Shown here: positions 1 to 6,985 of the stretch, in pieces
Position numbering within the stretch: position 1 is the first letter of the stretch
Layout: every line of letters starts with the position of its first letter
Assembly (NCBI GenBank): GCA_026392815.1
Contig: JAPLBI010000016.1
Span: forward strand, 1-15,207
DNA: 15,207 nt
DNA from: Actinomycetota bacterium
GTDB taxonomy: Bacteria; Actinomycetota; Actinomycetes; Nanopelagicales; Nanopelagicaceae
Direction: 5' to 3'
Made by a program: the position numbers and the translations under genes
Notes under the pieces: model-generated
Seen by the model: the letters and a program-made list of their open reading frames with translations, nothing else
Databases searched by the model: none
What the model was told of the DNA's origin: nothing

Positions 1-42
1 CGTTAAGAATGCGCGCAGAATGCCGTAAGGCAGGTTGTTCAT
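1..42 (-). CDS. 5' end of an unidentified gene running off the left edge
   Basis: Reading the minus strand from the ATG at 42-40 gives an open frame of 14 codons (MNNLPYGILRAFLT) that is still open at the window edge. Upstream, a TAAATT hexamer (plus-strand 49-54) lies exactly 6 bases before the ATG. That is the same leaderless-promoter geometry seen at other unit-leading genes in this window, and it is the main support for a real start. The family cannot be told from 14 residues. It would be divergent from the small acidic gene that follows. Confidence 0.42.
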   Translation of the reverse strand, partial: MNNLPYGILRAFLT

Positions 43-48
43 GGCGTT

Positions 49-54
49 AATTTA
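49..54 (-). promoter_or_regulatory. -10 element of putative leaderless promoter for the left-edge gene
   Basis: TAAATT on the minus strand, 6 bases before the ATG at 42. No convincing -35 hexamer is seen. Assigned by position and TANNNT form only. Confidence 0.35.
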
Positions 55-79
55 CCGCTTAACCAAGCCATAACCAACC

Positions 80-85
80 TAATGT
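80..85 (+). promoter_or_regulatory. -10 element of putative promoter for the small acidic gene
   Basis: TAATGT, 6 bases before the ATG at 92. A transcript beginning at 92 would be leaderless for that ATG. It would also place GGAG (101-104) 8 bases ahead of the second in-frame ATG at 113, so the promoter fits either start. Confidence 0.4.
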
Positions 86-91
86 GCGAAT

Positions 92-391
92 ATGAACCAT
101 GGAGCGCAAGCGATGAGCGGACAAGATCCTGGACGCGGTGAGCCAGATGACGCCAATGAACGCGAGTTGATCGATTTGGAATTTCAATCAATGGTTGAAG
201 GTCTTTCACTTGATGAATCTTCTCCAACAACGTATTTAGATGAACTAGATAAATTTGAAGATCAGAATCGTTTTCAACCACCAGCTCCACCAAAAGTTGG
301 TTTAGGTGAAACATTTAAGCGCGCTATCAATTCAATTAAGAAATGGAAGAACGGCCCAACCTTTCGCGACGACGATGGTGCCGCGCTTTAA
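92..391 (+). CDS. Small acidic hypothetical protein
   Basis: 99 residues, family not recognised. The first two thirds are strongly acidic (clusters such as EPDDANERELIDLE and YLDELDKFED). A Pro-rich hinge (QPPAPPK) follows, then a basic, probably helical stretch (FKRAINSIKKWKNG) and an acidic end (RDDDG). There is no signal peptide and no obvious membrane span; a soluble, partly disordered protein is likely. Two starts compete: ATG 92, six bases after a TAATGT -10-like hexamer (leaderless), and in-frame ATG 113, preceded by GGAG at 8-base spacing (92-residue product beginning MSGQDPG). The longer form is given here and the shorter is equally defensible. The TAA stop at 389-391 overlaps the glkA stop on the other strand through a shared TTAA. 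It is preferred over the antisense frame because it has a promoter-like signal and fills the gap between flanking genes exactly. Confidence 0.72.
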   Translation: MNHGAQAMSGQDPGRGEPDDANERELIDLEFQSMVEGLSLDESSPTTYLDELDKFEDQNRFQPPAPPKVGLGETFKRAINSIKKWKNGPTFRDDDGAAL

Positions 392-1344
392 ATTCTAGAG
401 AGATCTGCCACGCCAACTAATCCGGCGTTATTGCCCAGTTCTGCTGGAACGATTTCGGGGTAAGGATGCTTTCCAGAGAATGGAATAAGACTCAGCGCAG
501 CCTTGCGTGTTGGTGATAAGAAAAGCTCACCGGCATCGATAACTCCCCCACCTAAAACGATGCATGATGGATCGATCACTGCGCAGAGCGATGCGATACC
601 TGCTCCTAAGTAACTCGCCATCGTATTAAATGCCGCCAGAGCAACTGGATCTTCATCGCGCGCTGCTTCAGTTATGTGATGGCCTTTAAGCCCTTCAAGT
701 GTTCCATCACCGCGTGCCAGTAAATTTCTTGCAAGATCAGGGCTAGCGTTGATCGCTTCTCGCGCATGTCGCATCAGTGCGGAACCTGACGCATATTGTT
801 CAAGGCAGCCACGAATTCCGCATCCGCAGAGATGTCCATCGGGTACAACTCGAATATGACCTAATTCAGCGCCTATTCCAAAAGCTCCTCTAAAGACTGA
901 ACCGTCAAGGATTAAACCTCCACCGACTCCGGTACCTAAGGTGAGCATCATTAAATCTTTACGGCCGCGTCCTGCTCCAAATTTAAATTCGCCCCAGGCG
1001 GCAGAGTTCGCATCATTTTCTAAAACTATTCGATTTCCAATAATTTGCTTCAGCTCTTGAACTAGATTTACATCGTTCCAACCAGCGATATTTGGAGTTG
1101 CCAGAATCGTTTGACGATCAGATGAGATAAATCCAGCCGCTGACACGCCAATTGATTCGACTGGGTATTCCTTTGATAATTCGTTTGCGACATCGGCGAT
1201 AGTTTGGGTTAACGCCTTGCCGCCTTCGCGCGGAGTATCTCGGCGGGCAGTTGCAAGAATTTCACCTGTTGGTGAGACGACGCCACCAAGTACCTTTGTG
1301 CCACCGACATCTATGCCGATGGTATTTGAATTATCTTTACTCAT
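388..1344 (-). CDS. glkA: ROK-family glucokinase
   Basis: 318 residues, full length for an actinobacterial ROK glucokinase (ATP + D-glucose to glucose 6-phosphate, cytoplasmic, entry to glycolysis). Visible motifs: N-terminal phosphate-binding IGIDVGGTK (about 9-17); catalytic Asp111 in LENDAN; the glycine-rich GTGVGGG (137-143); and the ROK signature with E160, H163 and the zinc cysteines C173, C175 and C180 in HLCGCGIRGCLE. All key residues are present, so the enzyme should be active. ROK kinases can prefer other sugars, but the whole-length likeness to GlkA makes glucose the best call. The gene lies 36 bases downstream of the SRPBCC gene on the same strand and has no clear promoter or strong Shine-Dalgarno of its own, so it is probably cotranscribed with it. 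Its stop shares TTAA with the convergent small gene. Confidence 0.93.
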   Translation of the reverse strand: MSKDNSNTIGIDVGGTKVLGGVVSPTGEILATARRDTPREGGKALTQTIADVANELSKEYPVESIGVSAAGFISSDRQTILATPNIAGWNDVNLVQELKQIIGNRIVLENDANSAAWGEFKFGAGRGRKDLMMLTLGTGVGGGLILDGSVFRGAFGIGAELGHIRVVPDGHLCGCGIRGCLEQYASGSALMRHAREAINASPDLARNLLARGDGTLEGLKGHHITEAARDEDPVALAAFNTMASYLGAGIASLCAVIDPSCIVLGGGVIDAGELFLSPTRKAALSLIPFSGKHPYPEIVPAELGNNAGLVGVADLSRI

Positions 1345-1380
1345 TAAGGTTCTTAAGGGCCCTTGATCTCGGTGAAGAAA

Positions 1381-1818
1381 TCAGCCTTCTATATGTTCTT
1401 TAAGTTGTTTAAGCGCAGAATCAATTGTTGACTTCTCTTGCTTTGTAATCATCATCGCTGGAATAGGCATCGATAAACCTACCGAAAGCTCGTAGGTAAC
1501 AGAGGTCGTATCGGAGTCAAGGCTCTTGAGTAAATATGCGCCATCCATCTTCGTTAAAATATTGGCATCTTCTAATGAGAAGGTGACCTTGCTTGGCGCT
1601 TCAGACCATTCGAAGTTAAGAGTTACAACATCTTTTACCGCGCCAGCATCAACAGACAAGGTGGCCTTGGTCGCGCGACCTTGGCCATCGCTCTCCAGAA
1701 CATCTACCTTTTTAAAGGCACCTGACCATTGTGGGTAATCCGCAATCGCAAAGAGGGTGGCTGCAACCTGATCAAGTGGGGCATCGATGGAGATCGTTGA
1801 ACTGCTCATATCGCTCAT
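1381..1818 (-). CDS. SRPBCC (polyketide cyclase/START-like) family protein
   Basis: 145 residues. The pattern is that of the helix-grip SRPBCC fold: an N-terminal strand with 'SISIDAP'-type opening, then DQVAATLFAIADYPQWSGAFKKVDVLESD, alternating strands, and a long C-terminal helix (about 122-143). These proteins form a hydrophobic pocket for lipid or other apolar ligands; the ligand here is unknown. From memory, an SRPBCC protein (TB16.3, Rv2185c) sits near fadD15 and pimB' in mycobacteria, so the placement is conserved and a link to acyl or envelope-lipid chemistry is plausible. Start: ATG 1818 is preferred over in-frame ATG 1809 because a TAACCT hexamer lies 6 bases before it (leaderless arrangement). 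It leads a unit with glkA and is divergent from fadD. Confidence 0.85.
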   Translation of the reverse strand: MSDMSSSTISIDAPLDQVAATLFAIADYPQWSGAFKKVDVLESDGQGRATKATLSVDAGAVKDVVTLNFEWSEAPSKVTFSLEDANILTKMDGAYLLKSLDSDTTSVTYELSVGLSMPIPAMMITKQEKSTIDSALKQLKEHIEG

Positions 1819-1824
1819 GGCTGT

Positions 1825-1830
1825 AGGTTA
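1825..1830 (-). promoter_or_regulatory. -10 element, putative leaderless promoter of the SRPBCC-glkA unit
   Basis: TAACCT on the minus strand, 6 bases before ATG 1818. The -35 position (about 1848-1853) has only ACTTTT and falls inside the inverted repeat at 1840-1863. Confidence 0.45.
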
Positions 1831-1839
1831 CCTGAGAAC

Positions 1840-1863
1840 GCTACGAAAAAAGTACTTCGTAGC
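1840..1863. promoter_or_regulatory. Inverted repeat, candidate operator between SRPBCC and fadD genes
   Basis: Perfect 8-base arms GCTACGAA (1840-1847) and TTCGTAGC (1856-1863) around an 8-base spacer, AAAAGTAC. It covers the expected -35 region of the SRPBCC promoter and lies about 40-60 bases upstream of the fadD start, where a dimeric regulator could affect both genes. There is no T-tract and both flanking genes point away, so a terminator is unlikely. The binding protein is unknown. Confidence 0.5.
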
Positions 1864-1884
1864 CTCTCCCAATTTTTCACAGTG

Positions 1885-1902
1885 GGCGCTAGCGTTAGCG
1901 CC
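1885..1902. repeat. Inverted repeat abutting the fadD start codon
   Basis: Arms GGCGCTA (1885-1891) and TAGCGCC (1896-1902), perfect, with a 4-base spacer GCGT. It ends on the base before ATG 1903 and contains the proposed -10 hexamer TAGCGT (1890-1895). If the mRNA is leaderless, this is a DNA element over the -10. If a longer transcript exists, it would be a hairpin that masks the start codon. Confidence 0.5.
1890..1895 (+). promoter_or_regulatory. -10 element, putative leaderless promoter of the fadD operon
   Basis: TAGCGT, 7 bases before ATG 1903; no good -35 hexamer 16-18 bases upstream. No Shine-Dalgarno is present before 1903. Confidence 0.38.
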
Positions 1903-3693
1903 ATGAACGAGATCTCAATCCCAGCACTTGTCCCTGCGGCATCGACCGGAAACTTAACCAATTTAATCGCTGAGCGCGCTTGGTTTGAACCTAATCGCAC
2001 AATGCTTTCGCGTCCCTTAGGTGATGGATGGCAGAAGGTATCTGCAAAAGAGTTAGAGGAAGAAGTTCGCGCAACTGCCAAAGGTTTAGTTGCCGCCGGA
2101 ATTCAAATCGGTGATCGCGTCGCAATTATGGCTCGCACACGCTACGAATGGACGATTCTTGATTTTGCAATTTGGTTCGCAGGTGGATGCGTTGTTCCTA
2201 TCTATGAAACATCTTCGGCCGAACAAGTAGATTGGATTCTTTCCGATTCTGGCGCTGTTGGATTAATCGTAGAAACTCCAACTCACCGCGAGCTAGTTAA
2301 CACAGTTCTTCCTTCTCACACCAAACATATTTGGACTATGACCGAGGATGTTCTATCGGTTCTTGCCGCAGCTGGCGCTCATATTGGTGATGATGAGATC
2401 GATCGCCGCCGCAACGCCTTGCTTCCAGATACTCTCGCAACTCTTATCTACACATCTGGAACAACTGGTAAGCCAAAGGGCGTACAACTAACGCACGGCA
2501 ACTTCTTATCTGAGTGCGGAAATGTTGTTGAAGGCGCTAGCAATCTCTTCTTAAAGCCAGGTGGATCAACACTTCTCTTCTTACCTGTTGCCCACGTATT
2601 TGGTCGCATGGTTCAGATTGGTGCAATTCGCGCCGGTCTTCACTTAGCGCATTGCAGCGATCCAGTTGGCAGATTGCAACCTGATCTCGCCTCCTTTAAG
2701 CCAACCTTCGTTCTTGCTGTGCCACGTATTTTTGAAAAGGTTTATAACGGTGCAGAGGCAAAGGCCGATGCAGCCGGCAAGGGAAAGATCTTCCGTAAAG
2801 CAGCCGACGTTGCAATTGCATATAGCGAAGCCATGGATAAGCGTGGATTTAATCCGCTCTTAACTCTTAAGCATGCACTCTTCGACAAGTTGGTATTTTC
2901 AAAGATCCGCGCCGCGCTCGGCGGAAATGTAGAAGCCGCAATTTCTGGTGGTGCACCTCTTGGAAGTCGCCTTGGACACTTCTATCGTGGCGCTGGCGTA
3001 ACCATCTATGAAGGTTACGGATTAACTGAGACAACTGCGGGCGCAACTTTGAATATGACTGGTGCAATTAAAGTTGGGTCTGTTGGAAAACCTATTCCAG
3101 GAACTTCCGTCAAGATCGCCGATGATGGTGAAGTTCTAATCAGAGGACCAATCGTGATGCGCGGATATTGGCAGAACGATGAAGCAAATGCCGAAGTCTT
3201 CACCGAAGATCGCTGGTTTAAATCAGGTGACCTCGGAAAGATCGATGAAGATGGCTTCCTTTCAATTGTTGGACGCAAGAAAGAGCTAATCGTTACTGCG
3301 GGTGGAAAGAACGTTGCGCCTGCAGTCCTGGAAGATCGTCTGCGCGCCCATTCACTCGTAAGTCAATGCGTTGTAGTTGGCGATAACCAACCATTTATTG
3401 CAGCGCTAGTGACCATCGATCAAGAAGCGCTTAAAGGTTGGATTGCTGCCAATAAGAAAGATGGCGCAACAATCGCAACGTTGACCCAAGATCCTGATCT
3501 AATTTCAGTGATTCAGACAGCGGTCGATGAAGCCAATAAAGCGGTCAGTAAAGCCGAATCAATTCGCAAATTCACAATCCTTCCTACAGATTTCACAATC
3601 GCAGGCGGTCAATTGACGGCAAAGCTTTCAATTAAGCGACATGTGGTGGCACAGGAGTTTGCTAAGGAGATATCCGAGCTCTTCGCTAAGTGA
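1903..3693 (+). CDS. fadD15: Long-chain acyl-CoA synthetase, FadD15 type
   Basis: 596 residues from ATG 1903. The upstream in-frame GTG at 1882 would add MGASVSA, but it has no supporting signal and lies in an inverted repeat. It is an ANL-superfamily adenylate-forming enzyme: fatty acid + ATP + CoA to acyl-CoA + AMP + PPi, acting at the cytoplasmic face of the membrane. Visible motifs: the P-loop-like YTSGTTGKPKG (183-193), the A5 motif GYGLTETTAG, the hinge GDLGKIDEDGFLSIVGRKKELI, and a C-terminal AKLSIKR segment carrying the expected catalytic Lys. The length (about 600) and the insert after the P-loop fit the bacterial long-chain group rather than short-chain AcsA. It leads an operon: its TGA stop overlaps the GTG start of the HATPase gene (GTGA, 3690-3693). 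Together with fadA-fadB further right it supplies the activation step of fatty-acid use, or acyl-CoA for lipid making. Confidence 0.9.
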   Translation: MNEISIPALVPAASTGNLTNLIAERAWFEPNRTMLSRPLGDGWQKVSAKELEEEVRATAKGLVAAGIQIGDRVAIMARTRYEWTILDFAIWFAGGCVVPIYETSSAEQVDWILSDSGAVGLIVETPTHRELVNTVLPSHTKHIWTMTEDVLSVLAAAGAHIGDDEIDRRRNALLPDTLATLIYTSGTTGKPKGVQLTHGNFLSECGNVVEGASNLFLKPGGSTLLFLPVAHVFGRMVQIGAIRAGLHLAHCSDPVGRLQPDLASFKPTFVLAVPRIFEKVYNGAEAKADAAGKGKIFRKAADVAIAYSEAMDKRGFNPLLTLKHALFDKLVFSKIRAALGGNVEAAISGGAPLGSRLGHFYRGAGVTIYEGYGLTETTAGATLNMTGAIKVGSVGKPIPGTSVKIADDGEVLIRGPIVMRGYWQNDEANAEVFTEDRWFKSGDLGKIDEDGFLSIVGRKKELIVTAGGKNVAPAVLEDRLRAHSLVSQCVVVGDNQPFIAALVTIDQEALKGWIAANKKDGATIATLTQDPDLISVIQTAVDEANKAVSKAESIRKFTILPTDFTIAGGQLTAKLSIKRHVVAQEFAKEISELFAK

Positions 3694-4214
3694 GCAACGT
3701 TGCTCTCGGGTACGAGTTAGATCTGCTCTTGGGGGCAAGTGAATCAACGGTTGAATCACGTCGTGAAATTCGCGTACTGCGCTTTAAGGTCGATGATCTC
3801 ATCTCGAAAGTTCGGCGCGAGATGTATGCGCTGCGCGATCCCCAGGTAACCACTTTCCAGGATGCGCTCAACCAGTTGATTAACGAAATTTGTGGTGATC
3901 TGCAGGTAACCCATTCCATTAGCAACTTCGCTATTCCCAATTCCTACCAGCCTGAATTAAAAGCGATCGCGACAGAGTTGCTTCGCAATGCAAAGGTTCA
4001 CTCTGGGGCTAGCCATATTGAAGTCCTTTTAAAAGGCGTTGAAAATCGCACCTACTTAGAGGTGAGCGATAACGGAGTCGGAGGTGCGCAGGTGAATACC
4101 TCAGGTTTAGGACGTTTAGGTTTAGTTGGAGTTAAAGAGCGCGTTGAACAACTTCATGGACAAATGCAGATTATCTCCTCTGAGAATGGGACCTGTATAA
4201 AAGTAGTTCTGTGA
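3690..4214 (+). CDS. NarL-type sensor-kinase-like ATPase lacking the H-box histidine
   Basis: 174 residues. The C-terminal half is a clear HATPase_c domain: N-box ELLRNAKVH (E96, N100, H104), G1 box SDNGVGG (126-132), and G2 box GRLGLVGVKERVEQLHG (141-157) typical of NarX/DesK/LiaS-type kinases. The N-terminal part (about 3-50, ending RREMYALRD) resembles the dimerisation helices of HisKA_3. The protein starts just where the H-box would be, and no histidine occurs before residue 75. In a tentative alignment to a 'HDVLGHRL'-type H-box, VALGYEL matches DVLGHRL and N3 takes the place of the phosphorylated His. No sensor or membrane segment is present, and the frame is closed by TAA just before the GTG, so the His is not lost to a wrong start. 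It is coupled to fadD15 upstream and to the response regulator downstream by GTGA overlaps. Autophosphorylation seems unlikely; a role as phosphatase, ATP-dependent partner or anti-regulator of the response regulator is inference. Confidence 0.85.
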   Translation: MSNVALGYELDLLLGASESTVESRREIRVLRFKVDDLISKVRREMYALRDPQVTTFQDALNQLINEICGDLQVTHSISNFAIPNSYQPELKAIATELLRNAKVHSGASHIEVLLKGVENRTYLEVSDNGVGGAQVNTSGLGRLGLVGVKERVEQLHGQMQIISSENGTCIKVVL

Positions 4215-4837
4215 AAATTGCAGAACGCCAGCCAAGAATCTTGGTTGTTGATGATCATGCCGCCGTTCGTGCAGGTTTGACCCGCGCGGTAGAAGATGCG
4301 CAAATGGTTTGTTGTGCAATGGCAGCTACTAAATCTGAAGCGATGGCGCAGCTAGCGCACACCAATCCAGATGCGATGGTTGTCGATTTGAATCTTCCCG
4401 ATGGCAGCGGTTTGGATCTAATTCGGTGGGCACGAAAAAGTTCAAAGGAAATCGCGATCGTGATACTCACCATGAGCGATAGCGAAAGCGATCTAATTGC
4501 TGCAATGAGCGCTGGCGCCAGTGGATACGTTAAGAAGAGCGCCCCACTGTCTGAGTTGATCTCTGTGCTGAAACGAGCGCTAGTTGCTCCGAATTCCTTT
4601 ACTGCATCGGAGATTGTTTCCGCACTAAAGACAGTTTCTGCAGCCAAACTGCTTACACAACGAGAGGTTGAGGTGTTGCGTGCCCTTGCCGGCGTTGGAG
4701 ATACGCGCGAAATGGCATCACAACTACATATCTCGGAATCAACTTTTAAGACTCATGTGAGTTCAATTTATCGAAAATTCGAGGTCACCAGTCGCCTGGC
4801 TGCAATTAGGGTCGGAGTTGAGTCAGGGATTATCTAA
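4211..4837 (+). CDS. NarL/FixJ-family response regulator
   Basis: 208 residues. The receiver domain (about 9-125) has the acidic pair D14/D15, phospho-acceptor D59 in VVDLNLPDGSG, T87 in ILTMS and K109 in GYVKK, all canonical. A LuxR-type helix-turn-helix follows (about 147-205: LTQREVEVLRAL...ISESTFKTHVSSIYRKF). It is therefore a normal phosphorylation-competent DNA-binding regulator. Start GTG 4211 overlaps the stop of the ATPase gene as GTGA, so the two are translated together and probably work as a pair. The upstream partner lacks its own phospho-His, so phosphate may come from another kinase or a small phosphodonor. Targets are unknown; the inverted repeats before fadD15 are natural candidates. 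The last 8 bases overlap the end of the convergent pimB. Confidence 0.93.
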   Translation: MKIAERQPRILVVDDHAAVRAGLTRAVEDAQMVCCAMAATKSEAMAQLAHTNPDAMVVDLNLPDGSGLDLIRWARKSSKEIAIVILTMSDSESDLIAAMSAGASGYVKKSAPLSELISVLKRALVAPNSFTASEIVSALKTVSAAKLLTQREVEVLRALAGVGDTREMASQLHISESTFKTHVSSIYRKFEVTSRLAAIRVGVESGII

Positions 4838-5981
4838 AGAGCGAGTTAAATTCTTTCGACCAAATTTCCCAGCGCCACTTATCAATGATCCAACTGCGAC
4901 CCGCCTGACCCATTTCTCTCGCATTAATTGGATCATCAAACATTTTAATTACTGCTTTAGAAACTTCTAGCGGCGAAGTGCCATCAACGCTATAACCAGT
5001 AACGCCTTCATCGACTGCATCCGGTGCTCCCCCAGAGCGCCCTGCGATTACCGGCAAGGCACACGAACTTGCCTCAAGATAAACAATTCCAAGGCCTTCT
5101 ACTTCAAGGCCAGCCAATCGAGATCTGGAAGGCATTACAAAGATATCGCCAGCGCAGATATAGCGCGGAAGTTCTTTATATTGAATGCGTCCGATAAAGG
5201 TCACCGCATCGATGAGGTTAAGTTCCGAAACCATCTTTGTGAGGTCTTTTCGATATGGACCTTCACCAACCATCAAAATATGGGCAGTTGGATGTTTGGC
5301 GAGTACTTCAGGCATTGATTGAATCAGAATATCTTGGCCCTTACGGTGTACAAGGCGGCCAACGCTAACAATCACTTTCTTATCGGCTAGCCCTAAATCT
5401 TTTCGTAACTGCGCTGAACTCGGAACCGGAGCAAAGTGATCTGTATCGATTCCAGGGGCGATCTTGATGAGCTTCATTTTCTCTTTTGGAGAAAGCGCTT
5501 TTGATATCTCATTCTTCGTAAATTCACCGAGATAAGTTAGATGATCAACGTTTCTAGCAATAAATGAAATCGCTGAAGAAAACGGCCACAACTTCGCCCA
5601 CCAGACTTCATGCCCATGCGTTAGTGCAACGATATTTAGAACGCCTTTTCTTCGCAGACCGCGAGCCATTACACCAAGCGGTGCAGCTGCTCCGAAAAAT
5701 ACCTGTTTGATCGAATAACGCGCGATGACTTTCTTCACCCTTCGAACCACCCAAGGGCTCGGTAGAAGAATCTTTGAACTGTCGCGAATTACCTCAACGC
5801 CAAAATCGCGGAACCATTCTTTATCGTAAGCAGTTGTATCGCCTTGCGAAGAGGTATAGACAATGATCGATCCTTTAGGTGCGCGTTCTATGAGACCCAT
5901 AACAAAGGTTTCGATACCGCCGGCGCGGGGACCAAAGTCATTTGTAATGCAGAGAATTTTCCCTAAAGTAAGTTCAGTCAT
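4830..5981 (-). CDS. pimB: GT4 mannosyltransferase, PimB' type (GDP-mannose-dependent PIM synthesis)
   Basis: 383 residues, close to the mycobacterial PimB' (about 385), with recalled likeness along the whole chain. PimB' moves mannose from GDP-mannose onto phosphatidylinositol monomannoside at the inner face of the membrane, giving PIM2, the base for lipomannan-type lipids. GT-B landmarks: N-terminal CITNDFGPRAGGIE (11-24), VFFGAAAPLG (94-103), catalytic THGHE (H124), the nucleotide-sugar segment SVGRLVHRKGQD (R209, K214), and the EX7E pair E295/E303 in GLEVEGLGIVYLEA. The C-terminal WRWEIW ending also fits. It sits 12 bases downstream of the NlpC/P60 gene on the same strand and is probably cotranscribed. 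A different GT4 acceptor is possible, but the FFGAAAPLG and WRW features favour PimB'. Its stop lies within the end of the convergent response regulator gene (8-base overlap). Confidence 0.87.
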   Translation of the reverse strand: MTELTLGKILCITNDFGPRAGGIETFVMGLIERAPKGSIIVYTSSQGDTTAYDKEWFRDFGVEVIRDSSKILLPSPWVVRRVKKVIARYSIKQVFFGAAAPLGVMARGLRRKGVLNIVALTHGHEVWWAKLWPFSSAISFIARNVDHLTYLGEFTKNEISKALSPKEKMKLIKIAPGIDTDHFAPVPSSAQLRKDLGLADKKVIVSVGRLVHRKGQDILIQSMPEVLAKHPTAHILMVGEGPYRKDLTKMVSELNLIDAVTFIGRIQYKELPRYICAGDIFVMPSRSRLAGLEVEGLGIVYLEASSCALPVIAGRSGGAPDAVDEGVTGYSVDGTSPLEVSKAVIKMFDDPINAREMGQAGRSWIIDKWRWEIWSKEFNSLFR

Positions 5982-5993
5982 TAACTTTGGCAG

Positions 5994-6977
5994 TTAGAGT
6001 CTACGTGCGCCGACGAATGGTTTTCTTCCAAGATTTGAAGCGCTTGCGACTTTCACGCGCGAACCAGATCGAGGCGCATGGACCATCTTCCCGCCGCCTA
6101 GATAAATTCCAACGTGTGAGATTGGTCGACCGAAGAATACGAGATCACCGGGAGCTAGATTTGAGCGCTTAACTGATTTTCCATAGTTGAACTGAGCGCG
6201 CGATGAGTGCGGCAGTGAAACTCCAGCAGTTTGGAAGGCGCGCATCGTGAGCCCTGAACAATCCCAATATGTCATGCCATCGGCGCCAAAAACATATTTG
6301 TCACCGATCTGCTTCAAAGCAAATTGCAGAGCTTTTCCAGCACGACCGGATACGGCTCCGGCTTTCTTTGCCGCAGCAAGTGAAGAAGCTTGATCGGCAT
6401 CTTCTTCTTCTTGAGCGAGTCTGGCTAAACGCTCGCGATCTTCCTTCTTTAACTTTGCCAAAAGTGATTCGGCTTCTGCCAGCTTCGCAGTTGCACGCGC
6501 GCTCTGCGCTGCCAGCTTCTTCTGTGTTGCCTTAACAAGTTCGAGTTTGTCGCTAACTGTTAACGAAGTTGCCGTGAGTCGCTGTTTGGCTGCTTGAAAC
6601 TTTCGTAGTTCCACAGATTTTTTCCGGGTAATGGCTTCTAGAGAAAATAGAAGTTCGAGGCTCTGGCTTAAGCCCCCAGTTTTAAATTGCTCAACTGCGA
6701 TCGCGTTAAGGGATTTTGAGAGAGCGGCAACGCTCTGGCTTTGCACCGCTGCCTTTGCCTGGATTCCCTGGAGCTGGCCATTTAGCGAAGATAATTTAAC
6801 TTTCGCTTCTTGGGCGCCCTCGGCTGCAGTTGTGGCTTCTTCCTCAAGTTGGCGAACGCGCGCCTGAACCTGCGCCAAAGTTTGAGCAGCATCAGCGGCG
6901 GGCACCGTAAGTAGCGGAGCGAGCAACGCGGCCATTGCGCTGATCAGGGTCGCCACAGAGCGCTTTGAGGTAAACAT
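5994..6977 (-). CDS. Secreted coiled-coil NlpC/P60 peptidoglycan endopeptidase (RipA/RipC-like)
   Basis: 327 residues from ATG 6977; an upstream in-frame TTG at 7010 would break the signal peptide logic and lies on the -35. Signal peptide: MFTSKR n-region, hydrophobic core ATLISAMAALLAPLL, and AxA-type site near residue 30 (PAADA|AQ). Residues about 32-200 are Ala/Glu/Lys-rich and coiled-coil-like, as in RipA/RipC and their FtsX-associated relatives. The C-terminal NlpC/P60 domain (about 212-327) has the catalytic triad: C240 in YWDCSGLT, H288 in ISHVGIYLG and H300 in MVHAPRSG. It should cut stem peptides (D-Glu-mDAP type bond) outside the membrane during growth or division. It stands between the CxxC protein gene and pimB; in mycobacteria, as recalled, Rv2190c holds the same position next to pimB'. 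Confidence 0.92.
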   Translation of the reverse strand: MFTSKRSVATLISAMAALLAPLLTVPAADAAQTLAQVQARVRQLEEEATTAAEGAQEAKVKLSSLNGQLQGIQAKAAVQSQSVAALSKSLNAIAVEQFKTGGLSQSLELLFSLEAITRKKSVELRKFQAAKQRLTATSLTVSDKLELVKATQKKLAAQSARATAKLAEAESLLAKLKKEDRERLARLAQEEEDADQASSLAAAKKAGAVSGRAGKALQFALKQIGDKYVFGADGMTYWDCSGLTMRAFQTAGVSLPHSSRAQFNYGKSVKRSNLAPGDLVFFGRPISHVGIYLGGGKMVHAPRSGSRVKVASASNLGRKPFVGARRL

Positions 6978-6985
6978 AGGGTTTA

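Noticed and set aside
39..314. Minus-strand 91-codon open frame opposite the small acidic gene
   Set aside because: Composition is that of an antisense shadow (His/Leu/Arg-rich), it starts without any promoter or binding-site signal, and the plus-strand frame fits the gap to glkA exactly.
1355..1364. Palindrome AAGGGCCCTT in the 36-base gap between the SRPBCC gene and glkA
   Set aside because: Short, without spacer, -10 or T-tract, so there is no case for terminator or operator; it may be chance.
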